7,775 nucleotides of DNA from Gammaproteobacteria bacterium (lineage in GTDB: Bacteria > Pseudomonadota > Gammaproteobacteria > Steroidobacterales > Steroidobacteraceae): the NCBI GenBank assembly GCA_029857655.1, contig JAOUGR010000085.1, forward strand, positions 1-7,775, given 5' to 3'. Of this stretch, positions 1 through 5,986 are shown piece after piece; the stretch's first letter is position 1; each line of letters begins with the position of its first letter. The notes under the pieces were generated by a model. That model worked only from the letters and a program-made list of their open reading frames with translations. It was not told the DNA's origin and searched no databases. The translations under genes and the position numbers were made by a program.

Positions 1-237
1 GGGCGCGATGCAGCGGGGCGCGTCGCAGGCCTGCAGGCAATCGGTGTACTTGTCGTCGCAGGCCTGCATCTTGTCCGGATCGCCACCGGAATCAGCCATG
101 CACTTGTCCGATTCGACGTCGCAGCGCTCCACGCACTTCTCTTCTGTCTGCGGCCGCGCGTCTGCGGCACAGGCCGTGCCGGCCACCAACAGGCCCACGA
201 TCAGTGCAGCGAGCCAACGTGTGCTTCCGACGATCAT
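1..237 (-). CDS. Small exported cysteine-rich protein, N-terminal part (C-terminus beyond window)
   Basis: Function not recognised. The frame is open from the start to the left edge of the window (79 codons visible, no stop). It begins with a signal peptide: Arg7, a hydrophobic stretch over residues 9-22, then an Ala-Cys-Ala motif that fits signal peptidase I cleavage after residue 24. A lipobox reading of Cys23 is weaker because Gly sits at -3. The mature part is acidic and Cys-rich, with Cys at 35, 39, 46, 60, 67, 71 and 76. The first six have mirror-symmetric spacing (4, 7, 14, 7, 4) around a Gly-Gly-Asp-Pro turn, as expected for a disulfide-stapled helical hairpin in the periplasm. Start choice: a GGGAG element at 247-251 lies 9 nt from the ATG at 237 but only 3 nt from an in-frame ATG at 243, so 237 is preferred and 243 remains possible. 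It stands alone with its own predicted promoter. Confidence 0.72.
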   Translation of the reverse strand, partial: MIVGSTRWLAALIVGLLVAGTACAADARPQTEEKCVERCDVESDKCMADSGGDPDKMQACDDKYTDCLQACDAPRCIAP

Positions 238-265
238 CGACATTCGCTCCCAGGCGCCACGCATG

Positions 266-294
266 TATATAGGGCATGGCGCGCCGTCGCGCAA
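266..294 (-). promoter_or_regulatory. Predicted sigma-70-type promoter of the cysteine-rich protein gene
   Basis: On the minus strand a -35-like TTGCGC (289-294) is separated by exactly 17 nt from a -10-like TATATA (266-271). The expected transcription start is near 259, giving a leader of about 20 nt that contains the GGGAG ribosome-binding element. The match is by eye; the -35 hexamer fits the consensus in only four of six positions. Confidence 0.45.
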
Positions 295-331
295 TTGCCA
301 GAGCCTGCAGCATCGACCGCGGGCGCTGAAC

Positions 332-357
332 GCCACCTGAACGGGGATTCAGCCGGC
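332..357 (-). other. Weak hairpin just after the four-gene operon
   Basis: Immediately downstream of the kinase stop codon the transcript can form a CTGAA/TTCAG stem with a six-base loop, extended by GCC/GGC beyond a 2x2 internal mismatch. No U-tract follows, so it does not qualify as an intrinsic terminator. It may protect the 3' end or be chance in GC-rich DNA. Confidence 0.2.
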
Positions 358-358
358 T

Positions 359-1417
359 TCATGCCTTGGCCTCGGCCAGGGCGCGACGAATCAGTAGATG
401 GGCCATGGGCCCAAGTGCAGCGAATCGCTGGTCCTTCGTCTGGCCGTGGAAGTAACGAAAGTAAATCTGCTGGATGATGACGGCGAGCCGGAACAGCCCG
501 AAGACGCGGTAGAACCGAAAGTCATCGGCAGTCAGGCCGCTTGCCTCCGAATACCGGCCGAGCACCTCCAGGCGGCTCAGCGCGCCCGGCAACTGCGTTG
601 GAAGCATGCGGGTCGCCAGCATATCCGGCCCGTCGCCCGCTTCGACCCAGTACGCCATCGAGCAGCCGAGATCCATGAGTGGATCGCCGATGGTCGCCAT
701 CTCCCAGTCCAGCACGCCGATCAGCCGTTCGGGCTGCCGGGAATCGAACACCACATTGTCGAGCTTGTAGTCGTTGTGGATGAGCGCAGCACGCCCGGAT
801 TCCGGCGGCGTATTGGCCGCAAGCCAATCGGTCACTTCGGCGGATTGCGGCGCGTCCGCGGTACTGGCCCGGAGAAATCGTTCGGTCCAGCCCCGGACCT
901 GCCGCACCGCATAGCCAAGCGGACGACCGAGATCGGCGAGCCCGAGCGTCCGGTAATCGAGGCCATGCAGTCTTGCCAGCACATCGATCAGCGCACGTTG
1001 CTGGGCACGTACCAGCCCGGCTGTCGCCTCCAGTTCCGGCGGATAGTCGCGGCGCAGGATGATCCCGCGAATGCGCTCGACCACGTAAAACTGCGCACCG
1101 ATCACGGATTCGTCGGCGCAGAAATGCAACGGCTTCGGGCATTCCGGAAATCCGGCGCGCAGTCCCGAGAGCACTCGGAATTCACGCTCCATGTCGTGAC
1201 CGGATTTCGGGCGTGTGCCGGTTGGCGGGCGCCGCAGGACGAACTCGACGCCACCGGCGCTCAGCAGGTAACTCAGGTTCGAGAAACCCGAAGGAAACTG
1301 GCGAACGCGCAGCGGCGGCTCGAGTCCTGGTATGTGGGCAGCGAGGTAATCACCGAGTCGTGCTTCGTCAAGTGACTCACCGGCGCGCACCGGCACCGCA
1401 TCGTCAATCAGGCTCAT
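359..1417 (-). CDS. Aminoglycoside-phosphotransferase-fold kinase, ACAD10/11 kinase-domain / LvaA-like
   Basis: A 352-residue predicted cytosolic kinase of the APH/choline-kinase fold, in the group of phosphotransferases that accompany acyl-CoA dehydrogenases rather than antibiotic resistance enzymes. Visible motifs: a glycine/serine nucleotide loop at 42-51 (PSGFSNLSYL), then VLRRPP at 60-65 where the group's beta-strand 3 basic residue sits, the catalytic loop IHNDYKLDN at 213-221 (Asp216 as catalytic base, Asn221 as metal ligand), and the DFG-equivalent DWE at 237-239 followed by GDP. Family knowledge: relatives in animal ACAD10/11 and Pseudomonas LvaA phosphorylate the hydroxyl of 4-hydroxyacyl-CoAs. 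The same substrate class here is inferred. Its ATG overlaps the TGA of the upstream dehydrogenase gene (ATGA), which fixes the start and implies translational coupling and a matched product ratio. It is the last gene of the operon. Confidence 0.93.
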   Translation of the reverse strand: MSLIDDAVPVRAGESLDEARLGDYLAAHIPGLEPPLRVRQFPSGFSNLSYLLSAGGVEFVLRRPPTGTRPKSGHDMEREFRVLSGLRAGFPECPKPLHFCADESVIGAQFYVVERIRGIILRRDYPPELEATAGLVRAQQRALIDVLARLHGLDYRTLGLADLGRPLGYAVRQVRGWTERFLRASTADAPQSAEVTDWLAANTPPESGRAALIHNDYKLDNVVFDSRQPERLIGVLDWEMATIGDPLMDLGCSMAYWVEAGDGPDMLATRMLPTQLPGALSRLEVLGRYSEASGLTADDFRFYRVFGLFRLAVIIQQIYFRYFHGQTKDQRFAALGPMAHLLIRRALAEAKA

Positions 1418-2610
1418 CCCGCATGGTCTCGCAGCATGCGTCGCGCAACCGAAATCTTGTGCACCTCGTCGGGCCCGTCGTAAATGCGCGCGGCCCGCTC
1501 CTCGCGATAAAACCATGCCAGCAGCGTGTAGTCCGTCATGCCGAGGCCACCGTGCACCTGCAATGCGCGATCCACGACCCGCTGAAGCACGCCGGCAACA
1601 TGGAACTTGATGATGCTGATGTCGTCGCGCGCCGCCTTGGCGCCAGCCTGCGCGATGCGCCAGGCCGTGTGCAGGACGAGCAGCCGTGCCGCGCGGATGT
1701 CGGCCACGCTCTCGGCAATCCAGGAGCGCACGATGTCGCTTTCCCCAAGCCGCCGCCCATCGGGATCGATCACCCGCGTTGCAGCGCGCTCGACCATCAT
1801 TGCAAGCGCGCGTTCGCAGATACCCAGCCAGCGCATGCAATGATGGATGCGCCCGGGCCCAAGCCGCGACTGCGCGAGTCTGAAGCCGGACCCGCGCGGG
1901 CCGAGCAGCTCGCCTGCCGGTACCCGGCAATCCTCGAACTCGATTTCGCCATGCGAAAAGAGACCCGCGCCGGCACTTCCCATCACGGGTGTGTTGCGCA
2001 ACAGGCGATAGCCTGCGCTGTCGGTCGAAACCAGGAACATGCTCGCCCGCTCGTGCGGCGGCGCATCGGGGTCGGTCACCGCCATGACGATGCAGACGCT
2101 CGCGCCGTCGGCGCCGGTCGTGAACCACTTGCGGCCGTTCAGGACCCAGGTGTCGCCCTCGAGGACTGCGCGGGAGTCCAGCATCAGAGGATTGGAGCCG
2201 CTGTTGCCCGGTTCAGTCATCCCGAAGCAGCTGCGTATGTCGCCTGCGACCAGCGGCCCCAGCCAGCGCCGCTTCTGCGCGGTGGTGCCGAATTCATGCA
2301 GCAGCTCGACATTTCCGGCGTCCGGGGCGTTGCAGCCAAATACGTAGTGCGCGAGCGGGCAGCGCCCCAGTGCTTCCGAGATCAGCCCATGCGTGACGAG
2401 GTCGAGACCGAGCCCGCCATGCTCGTGCGGATAGATCGGCCCCCAGAGCCCGAGCTTCTTGACCTCGGCGCGCTTGCCCTGAAGCACGGGCAGTAACGGG
2501 CCGAGTCCCGACTGCAGGAACGCCGTCTCGAGCGGGATCAGTTCGCGGTCCACGTATTCGCGAACCCGGTTGACGATCGACTGCTTGGCGGGTTCGAGCT
2601 GAAAATCCAT
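1414..2610 (-). CDS. Acyl-CoA dehydrogenase, ACAD10/11 / LvaC-like
   Basis: A 398-residue flavoprotein of usual ACAD length. The N-terminal helical domain covers roughly residues 1-125. The FAD/substrate-binding segment CFGMTEPGNSGSN is at 128-140, with GRKWFTTGA at 159-167. The C-terminal helical domain includes QVHGGLGMTDY at 351-361. Near the C-terminus the motif YDGPDEVH (377-384) aligns with the YEGT-type motif that carries the catalytic Glu of classical ACADs, so Asp378 occupies that position. The GPDEVH signature is typical of the ACAD10/11 group, whose members are linked to turnover of phosphorylated 4-hydroxyacyl-CoAs; that reaction is inferred here from family and neighbour. Start: the ATG at 2610 is preceded by a GGGGGA ribosome-binding element at 8 nt. 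The frame stays open further upstream, but that overlaps the phosphatase gene and is not coding. It follows the phosphatase gene by 17 bp and overlaps the kinase gene by 4 bp. Confidence 0.95.
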   Translation of the reverse strand: MDFQLEPAKQSIVNRVREYVDRELIPLETAFLQSGLGPLLPVLQGKRAEVKKLGLWGPIYPHEHGGLGLDLVTHGLISEALGRCPLAHYVFGCNAPDAGNVELLHEFGTTAQKRRWLGPLVAGDIRSCFGMTEPGNSGSNPLMLDSRAVLEGDTWVLNGRKWFTTGADGASVCIVMAVTDPDAPPHERASMFLVSTDSAGYRLLRNTPVMGSAGAGLFSHGEIEFEDCRVPAGELLGPRGSGFRLAQSRLGPGRIHHCMRWLGICERALAMMVERAATRVIDPDGRRLGESDIVRSWIAESVADIRAARLLVLHTAWRIAQAGAKAARDDISIIKFHVAGVLQRVVDRALQVHGGLGMTDYTLLAWFYREERAARIYDGPDEVHKISVARRMLRDHAG

Positions 2611-2627
2611 CGGCGCGATCCCCCGGA

Positions 2628-3305
2628 TCAGCGGTGCGTGATCAGTTGCGTGAACGCCGGCTGCTCCAGGTGGCTCACCGAGTTCAGTGATTCGATCGTG
2701 ACCGTGTCGCCGTCGAACAGCAAGCTGCTGACACCCGTGTTGAAGAATGTCAGCTTCAAGCGCAACAGTTCCCGGTCGGCGAGCCCAAGGACCGGTTGTA
2801 TGGCTGCTGCCAGGGATCCGGCGGAACCAAAGAGGACGGCACTGCGACCACGCCCTGCATCGACCATCAGTGTCGCGAGCGCCGCCGCACACCGATCGCG
2901 GAACACGGGGTAAGGCACGACACCGCGCAGTTCGCCTTGGGCCCAGGCCCCGAGTGCGGTCGACAACCTCCGGTCGAAGACTCGGTGGTCCTCGAGTGTA
3001 TCCGGCACGCTGCCCGCGCCATCCTGCGCGGCCAGCAAGGCCAGATAGTCGTACTCCTCGAAGCCCGGCCGGATCTGCACTTGCCGTGGAAGACCGCCCG
3101 CATCCGCCGTGGCTCGCACGAATGCCTCGGCTGATTCCCGGTGGCGTCTCAGCGTGCCGGAGTAAATCACGTCCACGTGGCGCCCGATTGCGCCCCAATG
3201 CCTTGCGAGCTGCCGGCACTGCGCGATGCCGGTTTCCGTCAACCGGTCGTAGTCGTCCGTACCGAAGGCCGCCTGCCCGTGGCGGACCAGGTAGAGGCGG
3301 CTCAT
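2628..3305 (-). CDS. Histidine phosphatase superfamily protein (branch 1, phosphoglycerate-mutase-like)
   Basis: A 225-residue predicted cytosolic protein with the N-terminal LVRHGQA signature (residues 6-12), whose His9 is the family's phospho-accepting histidine. Further family motifs are the phosphate-binding arginine segment YSGTLRRHRESA (48-59), an acidic FEEYD at 82-86, and a late NTGVSSL (189-195). The usual second catalytic histidine, in the SHGG-type motif, is missing: FGSAG at 159-163 puts Ser161 in that place. This may reduce or alter activity, so a classical phosphatase or mutase role is uncertain. The ATG follows the SDR stop codon directly (TGAATG), a zero-gap junction that suggests coupling. 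Position between an SDR and an ACAD/kinase pair suggests action on, or regulation of, a phosphorylated acyl-CoA intermediate or related metabolite. This is inference only. Confidence 0.9.
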   Translation of the reverse strand: MSRLYLVRHGQAAFGTDDYDRLTETGIAQCRQLARHWGAIGRHVDVIYSGTLRRHRESAEAFVRATADAGGLPRQVQIRPGFEEYDYLALLAAQDGAGSVPDTLEDHRVFDRRLSTALGAWAQGELRGVVPYPVFRDRCAAALATLMVDAGRGRSAVLFGSAGSLAAAIQPVLGLADRELLRLKLTFFNTGVSSLLFDGDTVTIESLNSVSHLEQPAFTQLITHR

Positions 3306-4070
3306 TCAGGCCAGCCAGCCGCCATCCACTGTCAGGCAGGTGCCGGTCGTGAATGAGGCCGCGTCGGAAACGAGATAGAGCGCGGCACCCGCTATCTCTT
3401 CGGGCTGGGCGATTCGACCAAGTGGCGTCAGGCCCTCGGCGATCGCGCGCTGTTTCGGGTCACTGTGCACGGCCGCCGCGAACTTGGTCTCGACGAGCCC
3501 TGGCACCAGTGCATTCACACGCACGCCCTGGCGGCCCCATTCCCTGGCAAGACCCTGGGTCATGTTGATAATCGCCGCCTTGGTCATCGAATAGACGGCC
3601 TGGCCGTTCACCGGCCGGAACGCATTCACGGAGGCAACACTGACTATCGCACCCTTGCCCCGCGCGATCATGCGGCGACCCGCTTCGATCGACGCGCAGA
3701 AGAATCCGCGGATATTGACGTCCACCGTCTTCTGGAATGCGGCCATTTCCATGTCCACGGCGGGACCGAAGTAGGGATTGGTCGCCGCATTATTGACGAG
3801 GATGTCGATTCGTCCGTGGCGCGCGTCGATCTCGCGAAACGCAGCGGCAATCTGCCCGACATCGCCAATATGGCAGGCAAGGGCCGTGGCCTGGCCGCCG
3901 GCCGCGCGGATTTCGCCGGCGACCGTTTCGCATCCCTCGATCTTCCGGCTGCTGACCACGACCACGGCACCATGCCGGGCCAGAATCATCGCGATGGCGC
4001 GGCCGATGCCGCGGCTCGCGCCGGTCACGAGCGCCACCCTGCCACTCAAGTCGAAGATGTCGTCCGACAA
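3306..4070 (-). CDS. Short-chain dehydrogenase/reductase (SDR), DHRS4-like
   Basis: A classical SDR of 254 residues. The cofactor motif TGASRGIG is at 16-23, NNAA at 93-96 and the structural Asn at 119. The catalytic residues are Ser147, Tyr160 and Lys164 (YSMTK). SSRK after the second beta-strand (40-43) suggests NADP(H) preference, by family analogy. The NAATNPYFG segment (94-102) resembles the DHRS4/peroxisomal carbonyl reductase group. It probably interconverts an oxo- and a hydroxyacyl substrate; in the Lva levulinate pathway an SDR reduces the 4-oxoacyl-CoA before phosphorylation. Start: a TTG at 4070 lies 7 nt after GGGGGA and gives the usual SDR length. A longer frame from a TTG at 4109 adds 13 residues, lacks a good ribosome site and would begin upstream of the predicted transcription start. 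It is the first gene of the operon. Confidence 0.94.
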   Translation of the reverse strand: MSDDIFDLSGRVALVTGASRGIGRAIAMILARHGAVVVVSSRKIEGCETVAGEIRAAGGQATALACHIGDVGQIAAAFREIDARHGRIDILVNNAATNPYFGPAVDMEMAAFQKTVDVNIRGFFCASIEAGRRMIARGKGAIVSVASVNAFRPVNGQAVYSMTKAAIINMTQGLAREWGRQGVRVNALVPGLVETKFAAAVHSDPKQRAIAEGLTPLGRIAQPEEIAGAALYLVSDAASFTTGTCLTVDGGWLA

Positions 4071-4077
4071 ACTGTGA

Positions 4078-4083
4078 TCCCCC
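4078..4083 (-). promoter_or_regulatory. Ribosome-binding site that fixes the TTG start of the SDR gene
   Basis: GGGGGA on the minus strand lies 7 nt before TTG at 4070. No ATG or GTG stands at a suitable distance in this frame, so a non-ATG start is the best reading. Confidence 0.6.
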
Positions 4084-4109
4084 GGCGGGCCGCCCTGTTC
4101 GGCGCCCAA

Positions 4110-4118
4110 ATCCTAGCA
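4110..4118 (-). promoter_or_regulatory. Predicted extended -10 promoter element of the SDR operon
   Basis: The minus strand reads TGC followed by TAGGAT, an extended -10 (TGn) plus a hexamer matching TATAAT in four of six positions. No convincing -35 is visible at 16-18 nt. Expected transcription start is near 4103, giving a leader of about 33 nt to the TTG start. Confidence 0.33.
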
Positions 4119-4148
4119 TTCCGGCGGGCTGCCAAAGTCGCTGCTCGC

Positions 4149-4154
4149 TACAAT
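4149..4154 (+). promoter_or_regulatory. Predicted -10 element of the long acyl-CoA dehydrogenase gene
   Basis: TACAAT matches the -10 consensus in five of six positions, 38 nt before the ATG at 4193. No good -35 hexamer is seen at the usual spacing, so an activator could be needed. It lies about 31 bp from the opposite-strand -10 candidate of the SDR operon, so both transcription units would share one short control region. Confidence 0.38.
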
Positions 4155-4192
4155 CGGCACGGCGCGCCACTGCGCCTCCGCCGGATCCCGTC

Positions 4193-5977
4193 ATGACAAT
4201 ACCGCGCCGCGACCTCGACTTTCAGGTCTTCGAAGTCCTGGATGCCGTGGGGTTGTGCCGGCTGCCACGTTATTCCGAACATGACCGCCAGGTCTTTGAT
4301 GGCGTGATCGACAGCACCTACCGGATCGCCGAGGAACGCTTTGAGCCATTCGCTGCTGCCTGTGATGTCGAGGAACCACGCATGGTCGACGGACGGGTCT
4401 GGATGATCCCGGAAACGAAGCAGGCCTTCACCGCCTACAACGAGGCCTCGTTTACGGCCGCGAGCTTCGACGCCGAGGATGGGGGAATTCAGCTGCCTCT
4501 GCTGATCACGAAAGCGACGTCGGCCGTATTTGGAAGCGCGAATGTCGCTTTCCTCTCCTATTCGACATTGACCGCCGGCGCCGCAAATCTGCTGATCAGC
4601 TTCGGCAGCCATGACCAGCGCGAACGACTCGCGCGGCCGATGCTGGCCGGGCGCTTCACCGGGACGATGTGCCTGTCGGAGCCACACGCGGGCTCATCGT
4701 TGACCGATATCCGCTGCCAGGCCATTCGCCAGGACGACGGCAGCTATCTGCTGACCGGCAACAAGATGTGGATTTCCGGTGGCGATCACGAACTCGCCGA
4801 GACCATCGTTCACCTGGTGCTCGCCAAGATTCCCGGTGGGCCGCCGGGGGTGCGCGGCATTTCCTTGTTCGCCGTACCGCGCGATCGCATCAATGAGGAC
4901 GGCACGGTCGGCTCCGAAAATGATGTTCGTCTGGCAGGCATCAATCACAAGATGGGCTGGCGCGGCACCGTCAATTGCGTGCTGTCATTCGGCGAGCAGG
5001 GCCGCTGCCGGGCTGAACTCGTTGGATTGCCGCATCACGGCCTTGAATACATGTTCCAGATGATGAATGCCGCGCGCATCGGTGTCGGCATGAATGCCGT
5101 CGCTCTGGGCTATGCCGGTTACGTGCATGCGCTCGCCTATGCACGCGAACGTCCCCAGGGCCGGCCGGTCGGCGCCAGAGACCCGCAGGCACCGCCGGTG
5201 CCGATCGTGCGCCATGGCGACGTGCGCAGGATGCTGCTGGCCCAGAAGTGCTGGGTCGAAGGTGGCCTTGCCCTGGTGCTTTATTGCGCGCGTCTCAGCG
5301 ACGAGGAACGCTGCGCAACCGATGCTGCCGCGAAGGAGAGCCTGCACCAGCTGCTGGAATTACTGACGCCGATAGCGAAGTCCTGGCCGTCGGAATTCTG
5401 CCTCGAGGCCAACAAGCTCGCGATCCAGGTCCTGGGCGGATATGGCTACACGCGCGACTACCCTGTGGAACGCCTGTATCGCGACAATCGCCTGAATCAC
5501 ATCCACGAGGGTACGCACGGAATCCATGGCCTCGATCTGCTGGGCCGCAAGGTTTCGCTGCAGGGCGGAGTTGCGCTGCGCGCATTGGCTGCACGGATCA
5601 CCGAAACGGTCGAGCTGGCGCGTGCTGACGCGCGGCTTGCGGAACATGCGACGGCGCTCGCTGCAGCGCTTGCGGAAATCGGCAAGACCACGGAAATCCT
5701 GGCCGGCGCCATGACAAAGGATTCCGAACGCGCCCTCGCAAACGCGACGCTCTATCTGGACAGCCTGGGTCATATTGTCGTCGCCTGGCGTTGGCTTGCC
5801 CAGGGACTGGCAGCGACGCGCGCCCAGGCCGTCCCTGCCGATCGTGATTTCTACGCGGGCAAGCTCGCGGCCTGCAGGTTTTTCTTCCGCTACGAGCTGC
5901 CGCGCATCCAGCCTGTGCTCGCCCTGCTTCGATCGCTGGACGACACGGCGCTCACAATTCCCGATTCCGGCTTCTGA
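4193..5977 (+). CDS. Long-form acyl-CoA dehydrogenase with extra C-terminal domain (DmdC-like architecture)
   Basis: A 594-residue FAD-dependent acyl-CoA dehydrogenase, about 200 residues longer than the other ACAD of the window. Domains: a short N-terminal extension (RRDLDFQVFEVLD, 5-17) typical of the long group; the N-terminal helical domain to about 155; the FAD-binding MCLSEPHAGSSLTDI (159-173) and KMWISGGDH (191-199); the beta domain with INHKMGWRG (250-258); the C-terminal helical domain with QVLGGYGYTRDYPVERLYRD (412-431); the catalytic loop HEGTHGIHGLDLLGRK (438-453), Glu439 being the likely catalytic base; and an added helical domain from about 460 to 585, as in DmdC-type enzymes. 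It should introduce the alpha,beta double bond in an acyl-CoA; chain length or thio-substitution cannot be told. The ATG at 4193 has only a weak GGA ribosome site 7 nt upstream. It is divergent from the SDR operon and converges on the alanine dehydrogenase gene. Confidence 0.95.
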   Translation: MTIPRRDLDFQVFEVLDAVGLCRLPRYSEHDRQVFDGVIDSTYRIAEERFEPFAAACDVEEPRMVDGRVWMIPETKQAFTAYNEASFTAASFDAEDGGIQLPLLITKATSAVFGSANVAFLSYSTLTAGAANLLISFGSHDQRERLARPMLAGRFTGTMCLSEPHAGSSLTDIRCQAIRQDDGSYLLTGNKMWISGGDHELAETIVHLVLAKIPGGPPGVRGISLFAVPRDRINEDGTVGSENDVRLAGINHKMGWRGTVNCVLSFGEQGRCRAELVGLPHHGLEYMFQMMNAARIGVGMNAVALGYAGYVHALAYARERPQGRPVGARDPQAPPVPIVRHGDVRRMLLAQKCWVEGGLALVLYCARLSDEERCATDAAAKESLHQLLELLTPIAKSWPSEFCLEANKLAIQVLGGYGYTRDYPVERLYRDNRLNHIHEGTHGIHGLDLLGRKVSLQGGVALRALAARITETVELARADARLAEHATALAAALAEIGKTTEILAGAMTKDSERALANATLYLDSLGHIVVAWRWLAQGLAATRAQAVPADRDFYAGKLAACRFFFRYELPRIQPVLALLRSLDDTALTIPDSGF

Positions 5978-5986
5978 TTCGACTGC

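Noticed and set aside
279..286. GGCGCGCC octamer, also at 4161-4168, as a possible regulatory repeat
   Set aside because: Two copies of a GC-only palindrome are expected by chance in DNA of this composition and nothing else is shared around them.
359..1417. Aminoglycoside resistance gene
   Set aside because: Only the fold is shared; the sequence context and motif set match the ACAD-associated kinases, and it is translationally coupled to an ACAD gene.
1418..2128. Possible N-terminal extension of the kinase into the ACAD gene
   Set aside because: The upstream part is an out-of-frame reading of the ACAD; the ATGA overlap at 1414-1417 gives a kinase of normal length and composition.
398..2496. 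Long plus-strand open frames opposite the kinase and ACAD genes (398-1375 and 1213-2496)
   Set aside because: Their translations are rich in Arg/Ala/Pro/His without domain motifs, and they mirror strongly supported minus-strand genes; they are typical antisense open frames of GC-rich DNA.
2611..3219. Possible N-terminal extension of the ACAD through the phosphatase gene
   Set aside because: The frame is open by chance over the histidine phosphatase gene; the family N-terminus and a good ribosome site both place the start at 2610.
3465..4196. Plus-strand 243-residue open frame opposite the SDR
   Set aside because: It is a shadow of the SDR with no motif, and it runs through the divergent promoter region.
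5978..5986. A bidirectional terminator between the converging ACAD and alanine dehydrogenase genes
   Set aside because: Only 9 bp separate the stop codons; the short GGCC repeats nearby give no convincing stem and there is no T-tract, so no terminator can be claimed.
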